A stretch of 64,000 bases of DNA from Rhopalosiphum padi (taxonomy: Eukaryota > Arthropoda > Insecta > Hemiptera > Aphididae), in assembly GCF_020882245.1 (NCBI RefSeq), contig NC_083598.1:69693714-69757713 (forward strand). The letters are read 5' to 3'. Under the pieces are notes generated by a model that was not told the DNA's origin, ran no database searches, and saw only the letters and a list, made by a program, of their open reading frames with translations. Positions within the stretch are counted from its first letter, which is position 1. Every line of letters starts with the position of its first letter. Below, one piece after another: positions 38,600 to 53,700 of this stretch. The translations under genes and the position numbers were made by a program.

Positions 38600-40439
38600 T
38601 GTAACCATTTTTAATCTTGTTATACCTATGTTGAATGTTATCATTATAGTGATAAATTTTAAAGTAGGTGTGATCACTGCAGTGATTACACACACACTTG
38701 TACGCAACTATAATAGGCATGACTAGAGAGACGGAGTGGGCTTGCAGAATATAGAAACAGTGCCAGCACGCAAACCTTTTCACTCTAATTATAATTATAG
38801 GTTCCAAGACCAGTATTTTATACTTTATACTAGAGTATACTTTATAATTTATAGACGATTTTTCATAAGTTTTTCTTACAGTTCTTATAAAATATCGAAA
38901 ATTTGTAAATTATTTGCAATGAAATATTAGATTTATATTTATGTATATATTATATAATATTTATTTGGTATACACTATCTAATATATACTATACTATACA
39001 CAATTTAGATTCTTTGATTAACAGTTATGAAAAACAACTTTTTATAATGGTAGAATCATATATAATTGTAGCTAGAGTTAGAGTGTAAGAACCCGTTCAC
39101 TTTTTTAAAATTTAGTTTAATATGAAAGTTGAAGTAAACTATAGTTTCTTTATTACAAATCAAAATTATCTTAATATGTACAACATTTTACTTAATATAG
39201 TTTATAATGTATTTTAGTTTTTGTCATAAAAAAAAAAACAAAAAACAAAATAAAATAAAATCTTCAATTGATCATTTATGATTATTTATTAGTAAATATG
39301 TAATGATAATTATGTACATAATATTTCATATCATTAAATTGTTTAATGAATCGATTTTCTTACTAATCATTTATTGTTTCTTAAAATATATTTTTCAATA
39401 TTATTCAGTAGCTAATGAAAACAGGGAATAACTTTTCTGAAACTGTTTAGTTGATTTCGATTAAACTTTGTCATTGGATAGGTCACTGCGATGAATGTGT
39501 TGAAATAAATCCGATGATAAATCACTGCATATGAAAAATGATTCTGAACAGTGAATGTATATCAACTTAAATATAGATATCTCTACAATACAGAAGGTTA
39601 TTCTAATTTAAAGTAAGTACCTATAGTAATAAAATATAATAATAGTATAATAATGATTTTATAAATTTACACTGTAGTTCAAAAATTAAAATTAATTGGC
39701 GATCCACTGAAGTTTGCTCAATCATCGATTCAGAACTGCTAAAAATCAAGACATGTGTCTGTAGATAAACTTGGTAAAAACTATTTTTTTTTTAAATTAG
39801 CTTTTTAAGTTTTGAATTTGATCGCACTACAATATTATTATTGTTTTTTTATCTAACATAAGTTTTATTTTATTTGTTTATTTTAATTTAGCATTGACTT
39901 CAATAAATTTGATCCCCTTCTACTTTTGCAATGATTATTAGATTCAAGTTATTTACTTTATAACTAACTTAATCATAATAGATAAACTAAGTAGTTTTTA
40001 TGTTAAAAAATAAATTTTAACGGATTATATCAATAGTAGAATTTATCTATTATAATTATTTCAATTTTAGAAATGACAATATTACTTTAGAATCTAAAGT
40101 TTAGATACTTGAACAACAATAACGAGAGGTTGTTGAGAACAATTAATAGGTGTTGATTAATTTTTCGCAATATTAGTATAGTACTCACTATAACTATTAA
40201 CTATAATATTGTACGATTTAAAACAAAATTTAAGTACTTATTATACTAGTTAATACATTATTATAGTACTATATGAAAAACATTTAGTAGCAATATAGTA
40301 AGTTATTTTCAATTTGTAATAAAAAAGAAGTATAGAAATATTTATTTTATGATATTGTTTTTTATAATTATTAAAAATATATTAATACATTTTTAAAATT
40401 TTGAAAGCAAACCAAAATATTACAATAGTTATAAATTAT
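38600..40439. other. Intergenic region between UGT and UGT pseudogene
   Basis: AT-rich sequence with no supported gene. The first ~100 bases upstream of the UGT start (38499-38600) are CpG-richer (gcgcgcg, cggttagcggttc) and probably hold its promoter and 5' UTR; no clear TATA box is seen. Confidence 0.45.
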
Positions 40440-42110
40440 AAAAAAAGCAATTATATCCTAGAGATAATATTGATACTAGAATTAATCAAGTGAGTATATT
40501 TTTAAATGTGTTGTTCCTTTGTTAATGATAATCTCCAGGGTGAACATATTTAAAAAAAAAAAATCAGGACAAAAATAATAACCATAATATTTTTAAATTA
40601 ATATTTATCATATTTTTTTTAATTGATTTTTAACTGTGAAAAAATATAATGTTTAAACTATTATAGATTAAAATCAAACAAATAAAAACATTATTTTGAA
40701 AAACATAAAATAACATAAATAAAATAAATTTTATACTTTTTAAAATCTTCTCAAATCCTTTATTTCTGTACTTTATTATTTTTTTTTTTTAAATTTGTTA
40801 ATTCATATTGTTGATGATTGTTTTAACATGTCTTTCACTATTTGATGTTTCATATTATTCCAGTATTTATTAAATTATCAATATTTTTTGTCTGATTGAC
40901 AAATCAATGAAATCCAAGAATTGGGAAACAAGCGTCTATACTTCATATACTTCCTTGGCTGATGAGTAGTACTACTTTTGAGTGTATTATAAACATCGGA
41001 AATTATTATTATAATTTAATTAGCGTATAGACGTTTTAAATCGATATCGATATATATTACACAGTATATCGCGCGGTGGAAGTCACTTTTCAATAATTAC
41101 ATTGCAAGGCATGGGGTTTAGGTCGTTTTCATATTTTCATAACATCTAACCATGCATGGGCTTCTATAAACATTTTTTTTTATGTTTTCTGGCGCCTATT
41201 GAAGGAATTTTGAAAGTTGAACCAAAAATGAAATATACAACTTAATGAAACAATTATTCGATATCCATATTCTAAATTAAAAAAAAAACATTGGTAACAT
41301 TGATAAAAATATAAATTCGATTAACAAAATATTTGTCACTATTCAGCTTACAAATGGATTTGTTCAACTAACAAAATTAAATTTATTAACTTAAAAATGT
41401 ATTTAACAACACGGCTTTATTCAAGTGAATTTTATTGATAGAATGACAAAATAAATATTGATTTAAAAAATGTACATTATTGAAAATAATAAATATATAT
41501 TGTTGAGTGAATATAGTAAGATTTATCAAATTGTCAATTTATTGTCAGTTTGAAAAAATAAACTACTGCGGTATATTATTACAATATTTTTATTAATCTA
41601 ACAATATTTGTATCATCTTTAAAAAATATTGTCAACGTAATAAATGTTAGATTTGTTGTTGTCAATGTTACTAGTAAAATTTTTTTTAGCGTAAAAAAAC
41701 CAATATTGAATTACTATTGTTAATATTTTATATTCTTTTATTGTTCTATGTTTCACGACAAACACTGAGATACTGTATGTATATTACGAAGTTATGTACT
41801 TAATTTAGTAATCTGTCATCATATTATAATTTATTTACTTTTAGTGATTTCTCAGCAGTTATATTTAATATGGATTTCAGTATTTACAATTTCAAATTTA
41901 AATAAGATAGTTTTTTGATATCGAATGTTATGAAAACAATAACTGCTTATAAAAATTGCTATAGTTATATGAATTATCTCGTTCAATATAATTTTTATTG
42001 TGTGGTGGGGGGCATACAAATCAAGAATTGAATTGTTATTCAAAACATACTATTTTATGAGTGGGAAATATCGCGGGACTGCATGAACAAAAAGCTGTCA
42101 CGTTTAAATC
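40440..42110 (-). pseudogene. Decayed UDP-glycosyltransferase copy
   Basis: In the same order and strand as the intact UGT, degraded matches to its exons occur. The exon-4 region at 40440-40545 (plus-strand cctagagataatattgatac against ccaagagatagtattgatac). Exon 3 at about 40835-40990 (aaatccaagaattgggaaac against aaatccaagaacggggacac, then cttggctgatgagtag against ccatgactgatgaag). Exon 2 at about 41070-41275 (gaaagttgaaccaaaaatga against acagttgaaccaaaagtgaa). Traces of exon 1 at about 41915-42110 (gggaaatatcgcgggactg against gggaaactacagcgggattg). Frames are broken by many indels and stops and parts of exons are missing. It is best read as a dead tandem duplicate. The exon 1 assignment is the least certain. 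Confidence 0.75.
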
Positions 42111-43090
42111 GATAAATATTTAAACAACTGCATTGCTATAACTTATAATACTATATAATACTTAGTATAGGTACTATCCAAAATATTAAAAACAATGATA
42201 AATAGATAACCCAAATGATTTTTGTTTATATCTCATAATTTATATTGAAATTCGTTATTTCTGCTATTTATGCTACTTACAGCATTACAATAATTTCACT
42301 GAAAATGTATAAAAAAAATTAAATGCGCCAAATAATGTATAATATATATTGTTAAAAAATGATATAATAGAATTTTATTTCTACAACAAAGAAATCGGTT
42401 AAAATGATATCGTCTTAAAACATTGTATTCATACTGTGAATTATATAAATTTAATCATTTTTATATTGTAAATAGGTATACAACATTAATCGCTAAGAAA
42501 AAAATTAACAGTTTATTATAATCTATTGTAATAGATATACGATGATTGTATATTATCATTTTTATTCATTGGTCTATGAAAAAATGTCTTTCAACAATAG
42601 TTTCTTTTTTATTTGTTTGATTATATGAAATGTTATTGTGATATGCACCAGTTTAGTTTACTTCTCTTTTAAACTTCCAAATAGTCATTTCGTTTGGAAT
42701 TTGTTCGAAAGAGGTTGTATAGAGCTAAATATGTTGAATAGACGCTTAGATTTAGGTTCATTGGGTTGTTTTTGTTGTGAATCTATGATGAACGAGAGCT
42801 ATTTTTCTTCGTTATAATATTATATGTAAATCTTCGAATTTTTATTTAAAATAATACTCACATTACTTTTTTTCTTTAAATTGAGGGTGTCCATTAGGTA
42901 CTCGGTAGAAAAAATTTTTTTTATAATAATATGATGATGTATTTGTGGATTTTTTCGTTTTTAATCATACAAAATGTTTAATACTATTTTGTTATAAATG
43001 ACACCCGTGTTTAGTATATATACGTATGTACTGTACAGACTTACAGTTAATAAACGTATAGGTTAGGCATACGTTTACAGTTTGCTCTTG

Positions 43091-43122
43091 TATATTTTGT
43101 GCAACGTTGTTTACGCGTCAGT
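43091..43122 (+). promoter_or_regulatory. Core promoter (TATA and Inr) of the first Tan-like gene
   Basis: A tatatttt box at 43091-43098 lies 29 bases upstream of the A of a tcagt initiator (43118-43122), the standard arthropod TATA-Inr arrangement. It would give a 77-base leader before the ATG at 43197. Confidence 0.5.
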
Positions 43123-43127
43123 GCTGT

Positions 43128-43200
43128 ATGAAAATATTTTTTTTACGTGTAAGAATATTATTTAAAATTTGAGTCTGGATTAATGATGAAATTATCATGA
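43128..43200 (+). promoter_or_regulatory. Two upstream ORFs in the Tan-like 5' leader
   Basis: From the predicted start site, the leader contains a 14-codon uORF (ATG at 43128, stop at 43170-43172). A second uORF of five codons starts at 43183 and its TGA overlaps the main start codon as ATGA (43197-43200). This would reduce or gate translation of the main frame if the start site is right. Confidence 0.4.
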
Positions 43201-46200
43201 AATTTTTGAATAATATTATTGTGATTCCATTAATTTTTAATTTAGTTCATAACGTTTTTTCTATAGACCAGGACTATAATACAGGTTTTTATATTTTTAT
43301 TATTTTATAATATTACACGATCTACAGATACGATTATTGTAAATTGCTTATGCTAATATAAAATTATAATAATTTTAATTTTATTAAAAATTAATTAACT
43401 AAGCAATCGTCATTAACTTGAAATGTTATATTTTTCTATTTAAATTTAAAAAAAAACCATATTTTATTTATTTGAATGGTATATTTGAGTGTTTTTAGGT
43501 TATGATATTAATGTACTTTTTTAAAGAAGTATTTTCACGGTTTTTAGTACATCAACATCTCGGTTCTATAATACTTACTATAAAGATCTGTATATATCTA
43601 TAGATGTAGACAGCCTAAGTTAGGAGCATCTTATGAAAACTTAAAAAAAAAACTAAAAAGGTATACTCACTGATTTTTAAAAATATATACGAGGAACAGT
43701 GTAGAACTTTTTTTAACAATATTATACAGCACAGTGTTTTTGTTTTATTGTATACAAACAATAAAGCATTAAGAATATAGCAATAAATAATCAAACAAGT
43801 TTCACGTTTTATACGTGTATTTGTTGTACACTATATATTTTATATTTCTAGACAAAATTCCAAAATCTGTGTATAGAAGACAGGACTGCATCCCGATAGT
43901 GTATGTAACTGGTTCTCACTATGAAGTTGGATATATGATCGTGAGTACATTGGTTGTTTTCATACCATTTTGCTTATATTTATAGTGAGGTGACCTCAAC
44001 TTCCATTTAAACAATTGGAAAGTATATTAAAAAAATTTAATATTCAAAATATCACTTCCCCTTGTTTTCATATACTTCGAAAGGGGACTTTTGGACTTGT
44101 TTTTAGAAAATAATTACGTTTTAATCCCGGTTTTGATGCATGAAAGAAAAATGATGTTCACTAAACAAATTAAAACAATATTTTCACAGATTTATACTGC
44201 ATTATTGAAACACAATTTAATTGTTAAAATCAACAGTTTTTGGATGATGATGAGCGTCCAGTGATTAACAAATGTTAGTAATAACCATTAGTCTATGAAA
44301 CATGTCATATTGATACAGTATAATAAAATTAAGAGCTCGTCCTTTTTAACTATTTATCTCATTGAAAATGCAAACATTATATCAAATTTATCTTTAAAAA
44401 ATAAATATAATAATTATTACATATTTTTGGAGGTAATTTATTTTTGGTTAAGCCAAAAGTCACGTTTTTCTTTTTTGGTCACTTATTAATCTATACGGTT
44501 CTATGTGGTTACATAGCGTACTATAATGATGATGATGAAATTACAATAATATTATATTGTGGCATATAAGATTTTTTTTTGTGCACACGTATAGGGACAG
44601 ACGTTCGGAAAAGTTATACGAGATTTTTTGGACGCATACGAACCGCTGAAAGAATATTTGGAGATTTATGAAACGTCTGAGTATGGCAGACGAGTGTATA
44701 ATGATTGTTTAGAAGCAACCAACAAGTATTTTCCTCAATACTTGATCGAGCTCAAAGGAATGGCCACCGGCGCTGACGTTCCGTTTCATAAGGTAAATGA
44801 AAAAAATATATGCTTGAATATTATAACGATTAATTGTATAATGATTGATATATTTATAGCTTTTCCTCATTCATTTGGATGACATACTAATTTCGAATAT
44901 TCGGGATACTAGTGTCGATACGAGTACCGGGTGTTCTACCTTAATGGTAAACATACCATGTAAGGGACAGGTAAGTATGGGCAATTATTGCATGCAATTA
45001 TGACAGTATAATTTGTATGACAGACCTTGGTAATAATATACTAGGGAGTTCAACTAGCTACCTTGCAAAATTTGATTAACAGTTTTTGTGATTAAGAAAT
45101 TAGTTTTGTATATTATGTTATTTAAAGAACATAATATGTACAACAATCTAAATGTTCACTAGTTTTTATTACGTTTTTATTTTTTTAGAGTTTTTCTTAT
45201 TTTCAAATGTCAATCCATAATATTTGAATTTAATATTTTGCAGTAGAATATTAAAAAAAAATAACTATATGTGAATAAAAAAAAGTGAACGTTTGATATT
45301 TTATGTGTTGTACGTTGAAAACATTTTAATGATATCGTATTTTTGACTGTAATCATCGTTGCAGTTTATCGGGCACAATGAAGACGCCCTGAGCGCGACG
45401 ATAAATCGTTTTTATATTGTTAGCGCTCACATCAAGCCGAAAGGCGAAGAAGGCGGTGGGGTATTTCCAGTAAGAGAAGAGAAATGGGAAGCAATGACTT
45501 ACGCCGGTTCGCTGTCTGGATATGCGAGTGGTTATAATTTCGATGGATTGGTGTTTACAATCAATACGATATTCGCGAAAAAACTCAACAAAAAAAAAAT
45601 ACGTGAGTTACTACTTTAACCCTAGAGCACACGTTTCACGGCCAAAGAGACCGGGCTTTTAGAATTTTGTTTATTGCTTCAAAAATACGAAATATTAATC
45701 TAACCCAACCTAGGTACCTTTTAATCAGGTGATAAACTAAAATTAGATACAACTCCTAATTGTATACAATTTGATGTCTGTACTATAGAATAAGGGTTCA
45801 AAGTTCGTTATATATTAAAAAAAAACCTGTCTAAAAGACTGTGTGCGTGGTATACTGATTACTGTGATATAACCTTACATGTAATAACATTTATATGAAA
45901 GTTTCATTTGTTTATATTAATATTAAGTATCAATAAAACCATTTGACAACATTTGACTATTTTTGTTTATTTAAGACCAATAAAATAATGATTATTACAA
46001 TTTATCGAGTTTTAATTGATATATTTCAATACACGGTCAAAAAAACTGTGTGCGTAGAATCACGTGAATATTTTTAATGCGTGTAATCTAGGGTTATCAG
46101 TGATCCAAATGTGACGCACAATATACCAATAGCTAAGAAACTAAAAATTGTATATATGTCACAAATCATGAGCAATACATTTTTTGAGTCTAGGTTTGCT

Positions 46201-49200
46201 TCATCTATATGTCTCATACATACATACATAATAATTATAAATGCAGTGTTAACTTAAGTAAAATAAAAAATGTAATACAATAATAATAATAACGCATCCT
46301 GATATATATTATTTAATATTATATAATTGTGAAAATGTGATAATAAAAATGATGGGGTCAAAAATTATTGTGAGTTATGTTTGTGTTTTTGGGGTAAATA
46401 TTTTAAAATACGTATCAACTATTTTTTCGGATATATTATACTCGTGTTATAATATTATATTATGTGCACTTGAATAATTGACCTGAATTGAATAGAAAAA
46501 AAATTGTATTTAAAAATATTAAAATATGATAGTTTATAACATATAATATTAGAGAAAACAATAAATATATCCTTAATAATTTATCTTATATATTCAAAAA
46601 ACTGTTTTGTTATAAAAAATCGTACAATTTTTGGCTTCTTAGTTATTAATATGTATTATTAATGTGTACTCATATTAGCTGCTAAGGCCATATAACTTTA
46701 AAACTGCATGCTTAAAAGTTATGCAGAATAATTACTTCAATATGCTTTAGTAATGTAATATAAGTGTTTGCAAATGATGATCCTGCTAAAAATAATGTGT
46801 GTCACGGCGTAACATATAGGCAATATAGGTTCATATCTGTGTTCAAGAACAAAAATATTACGTTTAACTCGTTTAAGTGTTTAAATCAAGGTTTGCAAAC
46901 ATTATAATATTTGACAAAAAACAATTGAAATTTGTAAACGTAATTATAACGGAAAACGATAAAAATAAATAATTAAATAACACAAAATAAAACATAACGA
47001 TTAACAAAATATATGATATTATATCATTAAACAAAACGTTATATTATATAGTATAATTAAACGAAATAATTTCCAATTATTAAATAGTTTTAAATTAAAA
47101 TACTGTTTTCATGGAAATATTTATTCTACTCGATTTATTTTTACTCAATCCAAGAATTAATTTTATTCCGTATCCGGCCCATTTCCGCATTAGATATTAT
47201 TTAAAATTTAATATGTATTAATAGGATAATTTTATTGCCAATAACTAATAGTAATAATTCAACTATTGTATTAAGTTTACTTACAATATTGTTCAGATGT
47301 CGGACGTTTGTAAAATTGTTGCCTGTGTATTTTTGAAACAAATACCTACGTAAAGCCGTTTTAAATTTTTAATTCTAAATAACGATTAATGAAAAAGCTG
47401 TATAACATTTTAATTCTAAATAAAAATAACGCAAAATTTGTACAACGTATTTTTAATAATGTATAACGAAATTTTTTGTCCAAATGCAAGTCCTGGTTTA
47501 AATGAAATTTTTTATGCACAATAATATTGTATTTTTGTTTTAAACACAAGTGTGGATGTTTTGGTTTTATACTGTTTAGAGTTTAGGTAAACAATCAAAT
47601 AAATAAATAATTATAATATTTAAGTCATAAATTATCATAATTTATTTTCGTAACTCATAAATATTCAACACAGAAGTCAAGTGCTGAAGAATTGTTTATT
47701 AATGTATTTTTTTTATACTTTATTTCACACCAATAGTTTTATAAAAATAATTACATATAGTTATCATATAATATTTGATTTAAGAGATTTTCGGTGTTTC
47801 CTTATAGTTCATTTTAAATTAAATTTGCATTTATAATTTTTTTTAACGTTCATACATTTATGTTTTTATCTAAGTGTTGTTACACTCAAACATACGTTTC
47901 AGCTCGAGGGTTTCTGACGCGAGCTCTGTTAGCTTCTAAGGCCAACATAAATGAAATTCAAGAAATCCTGACCAATTATGGAGCTGGTACAGCGGACGCA
48001 TTTCATGTTAATGCCGGTTTCCTCGGCGGAAGTAGGAGTAGCCGAATTTTTTATTCAATCGAAGTGACTCCGTTGGAAACCGAACCGATGTCTGAAGTTA
48101 TCGTTGTGCCGATAAAAACCGAATCTACGTCCTTTTACACAAACAAGTGACCAATTATAATATAATATTATAATATACGTAATACATGATAATATAAACA
48201 TTTTAAACTGATGAAAATATATTTTAACAAAATGGTTTTTCATTTCAAATCAATCTGAAATTTCGTACTGATTGATAAGATTTTAGATTCCGAGATAATT
48301 TATGAATTTAAGTATTAGATTTATTACGAGTCATTATTATGTTATGTTGTGTTTTTTGTGTGAATGGCGTCATTTTTAAGTATTAGAAGCTGTAAAAAGT
48401 TTCATTTAAAATTTTCGAGGTGGTTTTGAGTAACAAACTGTATATAGTTTGAATTTTGGGCATACATTTCTCATTATTTATCAAAATAATTGGGGAAAAC
48501 TAGAAAAATATAATTGAAAAACTTTAATATATACGTAACATTTATTTCAGAAAATTTTTTTTATTTAAATTCAAAATATGAACTAAAGAAATCTTGAAAT
48601 TTGACACCATTATGAAAACTATAATTTTCTATACATACTGAAATTTTAAATTTCAAAATATATATACTAATTTTAAGGTATTACTAATAGAAAAAATAAA
48701 TTACTAAAAAATCATATAAATAAATACATTATAAAATATTTTGAGAAATGGAGTTATACTCCATCACTGCTTAGATTCTTTTTGGTATATAATGATTTAT
48801 TATTGAATTACAATATAACACATACCTTAAAGTTATTACTAAATTAAAGTATGTACACTCAAATCCTAAATATTACATAGTAGAGCATGTTCTTCTTTTT
48901 TTTATTACCTTTTCCCACGCAACACTTATTTATAGAATAAAATTTCGTATTTTGTTGATAGATTACAATATTCAGATTGCGAGGAATTAAAAGAATCTGG
49001 TTGGCAAAGCAGCGTAGCCAGAGAAAAAACTTTGGAGGAATTAATGCTACAGAAACCAATCACAAGCTTGTCAGACATTTTGAGAATATTAGGATCTACT
49101 CGAGGCGGAGAATGGCAAATTTTTAGGGACAGACCTAACGATTTTGTTAACACTATTAATCTCGGTAAAATTTAAAAAATATATATATATATTTATATTA

Positions 49201-50595
49201 AAAATTGACTAAAATATGATCGTTGTTGACCATAATCACATTGAAGAATTGCAGTTTTCTTCTATTGATAAGAAATCATTATTTAACATTTTATATTTTG
49301 AACGATTCTACAATGATGTGTATATTTTTTTTAGTCTGAACATGTTTTTCATGCCAGAAAAATAATTCGAATATTTTATGTTTTGTGATAACAAAATAAT
49401 TACAATTTTCACTTTAGAGAGTCAACAGCAAACATTCTCAATACTTATATTATAAAATCTATTTATAGATTATTTGAAGTTTTTGATTGTTTTTAAACAT
49501 TTTGTAGTGATAAATTTTAGTTTTTAAGTTAAAAATCTTAAAAACTCATGTTCATTGTATCGTACCTACTTTGATGAAGTACTTTTAAAATTTAAAAAAA
49601 TATTTTTTGTAGTGAACTTGGGACTTGAATCCTTTCGTTATAACATTAATTATTATTATCTACTCTGTACGATAACATTTTCAAATTTGTTTCGATTAAT
49701 TTAATACTACTTATAATTAGTTCTACGGAACATCGGTATTGACTAATTACTTGTAACTTAATAACAACTAGATATATTATAATATTCGCGATTTATTTTC
49801 AGATTTTAATTAGTCCAACCTTTATGTATATGTATACTCTATTACTAATAGAAAAATAAATTAATAGTTGCGATATAAATATACTATATTTACTGCACTT
49901 AATTGTAATCTATACATTAATAAAATTGTTTTTTTTTTATTGAAAGGAATTATTATCAGTGCATTAAAATGTATAGTATAGTTATAGTACACAGTACACC
50001 CTAATATAATATGTTACTACAGTAAAAAAAATACAGTGTCTATTATAAACTCATTATCTTATCCAGCACGTATTTTTATAGACCACCTGTTTTACGTATT
50101 TTTTGTACAGAATGTACAGACCATATTTTATCTTGCTAGATACAATATATTTATTATTTAGAATTATTATAATTCATTCGCAACTCAAACAAAGTTATTT
50201 TTTTTAGCAGTGACATTGATTTTTCTAAATGTATTCAGAATTTTCCTATAAGAATCATGAAATATTTTTTTAATATTTTAATTTACCTATATTACTTACA
50301 TCATTAAATTTATTTTATATCAATTAATACATTTCAGTATAGTAATTAATATGTTTTCTTTTTACCAGGCGTTTTCGATTTTACGGAAAAAACGTGGACG
50401 ATATGGACAAATAATCCATTGACTAATCCTCCTATTTTACGATTATCATTAAAATTCACGACTTTCATCAGCCCTACTACGGATTTGGGATATGAGAACC
50501 AATCCTGTGTTCGAAGAATTCTATCAGATGTTTCTGATATTTATAAAAATAGTTTAGAGAAGTTTAAAAATATGTTTGACATAACATTAAATTAA
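43197..50595 (+). CDS. Tan-like C45-family N-terminal-nucleophile hydrolase with signal peptide
   Basis: Eight exons join in phase: 43197-43284, 43852-43940, 44595-44792, 44860-44970, 45365-45602, 47903-48146, 48962-49164 and 50369-50595 (1398 nt, 465 aa). The family includes fungal acyl-CoA:isopenicillin N acyltransferase and insect Tan, which hydrolyses beta-alanyl-dopamine and carcinine after self-cleavage at a Gly-Cys bond. Here the bond is G149-C150 in DTSTGCSTLMVN. The supporting motifs are YVTGSHYEVGY, the block ELKGMATGADVPFHKLFLIH, FIGHNEDALS (the NxED loop), YAGSLSGYASGYNFDGLVFTINT and FDFTEKTWTIWTNNP. Residues 1-22 look like a signal peptide, absent from fly Tan, and about 45 extra residues follow the usual C terminus. 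The exon 6/7 junction was chosen because it restores the frame (YTNK-LQYSDCEELK). The start at 43197 is supported by the signal peptide and phase. The substrate is unknown. Confidence 0.93.
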
Positions 50596-50731
50596 TATAA
50601 ATTTAAAATTTGAGTATTACAAAGACAATATATTTTTAATATTTAATAATTATTGAACTATAATATTATATGGCTAATTATAATCTATTGACTAATTGTT
50701 TTTAATTTCGGATATTTATATTTTGCTTCTA

Positions 50732-50737
50732 AATAAA
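50732..50737 (+). terminator. Polyadenylation signal of the first Tan-like gene
   Basis: AATAAA lies 137 bases after the stop codon, giving a short 3' UTR of roughly 155 bases. Confidence 0.5.
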
Positions 50738-50739
50738 AA

Positions 50740-53700
50740 TTTCTGCATGATATAAATTATTTTTTTTATTGTTAACGGACTTAGGTCCAATTACAAAGTA
50801 AAATTCAGTATTAGATTCAAAACAAAACTAATAACTAAGTTACAAGTTGTACTAAATAAAAAGATTAGGATATAACATAGTATAATAAATTAGTCATAAC
50901 AATACTATTTTATTTTAATAATTAATTAGAGAGTTAAGTATGTAACTGAGGGATGAAGAGTTATATAAAATAAACGGAAGTCTCTAATATTATGAGCATT
51001 AATTTTAAAGCTTATAAGACTTAATATATAAGAATCATCAATTTTATTATTAATTATTTAATACGTTTTTAAAAAAAATAATTTAAAATCTTTAGTTTAA
51101 TTAAAAATATATATATATTATATATACACGTGGGTTATTTCATATTCATATACAAGTCTCAATAAAGACTTTAATTAATGTAAATTAATTAATTATAATT
51201 TTATAATTATTTATAACTTAATAAGTAAGTATGCATGCTACAATATCATGGTTTATAACTTTGTATTATGTTAATGCAATCAAATACAAAAAATCTCGAG
51301 CTTAATGTTGGGCAACAACGTCTTGTTAAAACATTTCTATATTTTATATTTAAATGTATTTAATTTCCATAGTAATTAAAAATAATTTTACGTATCATTG
51401 GGCTGGCAGGAACTTCCATAGTTACATCAATTTGCGCTTAAGACTGCGGGACCTGAGATTGGAAATAAATATTATATACAATTGAAAAAAACCTATTGCT
51501 CGTGAAAGGCTGTGGTAGTAAGAAGAAGAACTGTCTGTATTTCTATGTTATACGTTTTGGAATTATATAAAAAGTGAAGTAGCGTTAAATATGTGTTAGT
51601 TGCTCTAGAGTAATAGCTAATAGTCGTAATATAATTCTAGTTAACGAATATTTTACTTTATCGATTCTTATCGCGTACATTTACCACGGCGTTTTGGGTA
51701 GGCAATTTAAAGTTAAGATAATAATCATATTAATCATTATTCATTTGTATAATAGAAAATATTTTCTATAATTTATGTGTGAACCAAATTTTAGTAATTT
51801 AAAAATTCTTATAGTATTAAAGGAAAACATGACGAGTTTGTGCAATGATAATTATGAGTAATTTCGTATGTTGCTCATGTTTGTCTTTTATTGTTTTTTT
51901 GATGCAGCATAGGAGCGAGATTAAAATATGTGATATGACATATTATTATATTATACAATGAAACTTATTGCGATTGATGCGATAAATCTTCTAGTTTTTT
52001 AAGTTTTCATTTTTACAGGCTATTCCATGTAATTTTGCCAAAAATAAAACGTATTATTATTTATTATTATGTTAATTTCACATAATAATTATTTTTGCTT
52101 TTTAACCATCCGTGTACGAAATTTGTCGTATTTTTCTATCTATTTTTGTTGAAGTGCTTTTGGCGCGGTGAAAAAATATAATTAGTGTGAGTATGTTTTA
52201 AGTCTATATCATTTAATAAAAATTATAATATAGTTATTTATATATATCGTAATTATTACAATTATAATAAAACAGAACGAAGATCCGCAAAGATCATGTA
52301 AGGATAATATCATCTTAAAGGAAGATTCTAATAAAATATTTTGGAAGTTCCATATTCTTTATAAACTTTTGGATAAGAAGTTGTGAAGGTCAATCAAAAA
52401 ATACAACAATAACAAATAATTCTAAGATATCATATAAATTACCTAATATTTTAATAACAAAGCTAATTATAATAAAAAAACTAAATAAAAATATGTCTTG
52501 AATCAATAGAAAAATTAAACCAAAATTCGGTTTTAAACAATACAAAAACAAACCACAAAAATTAATCCAATTTATGTATTTCATGCTAGTAAAGGCCTCG
52601 ATTATAGAATATTAAAATCACATTTAACAAAACGCAAGTTAATTGTATTTGTAATTAACTCGATTGTTTGGTAAATTGTCTTAATCTTTTACTACAATAT
52701 TATGGCTATTAAACTAAAATGTCTTGTACAGAAAAAATATTGTATTTTTCATTTCTAAGTCATTTTAATAAATTACTTCATATTGCGCAATAAAAATATA
52801 TCAACCATAAAACATTTTAACTAAAATAGCTTTAGTAGTTTTTTTTTTTTGTAATTCGTATACAATATACATACTAAATATTCTAAACAATTACAAAGAC
52901 GATATAATAATAAAATTTATAATTAGTTGAAATATTCTGATTTCATATGCATTGAGAAATCACATTAAGTACACATAACTTAAAAATCTTTTTTTTCCCT
53001 AAAAGTGTCATGAACAAATCGGGTTTTTTTAAAAGATATTTTTAATAACGTATTCTTAGCTTTTTCCTTAAATGAATACAATATATTATTCTATTTATGT
53101 CTTATTGATACATAAATTTAAATATATATATAAATTGATCCTAATAAAAACAAAAACCTTATCGTTATTACAAATTTGTAGTCCCTAAAAACAATGCAAA
53201 TCAAGTTTAGAATATTTATTTTAAATTACACCCGTTATCTAATGGTTTTAATTTGGTACATTTATATTTAAATTGTTGGGCTATCCATTGTTCTTATTTA
53301 AACTACTGTCACAAGCATTTATAATTTTGACTATTATCAAAACGATTTCACAACAAATGTTTGAAAACAAAATGAGATAATTTAGTTATTTTGTAAATTG
53401 TTTTAAATGAATTATTGTGCTTATTGTAGCGTTGAAATTATTAACAGCCTACCTCTTGTTGGTATTTATTATTATTTTTTAGCTCACCGTGGACAAAATT
53501 TCACTAATCAAACTATGCTTTGTTCAAATTATATACAGGCATGTCTAAATTTCAGTTAGTTTATAATGGTTTGTGACCGAAATAAGTAGTAAATACATTT
53601 TCTATACCTACTAATTTAGATAATAGTGTATTATAATTTTTAAATATTCAAATTTATTTATTTTATTCCAACCTATATAATACTATATTATTGGTAAATG

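Noticed and set aside
48859..49153. Minus-strand open frames over Tan-like exon 7
   Set aside because: Antisense shadows of the real exon 48962-49164.
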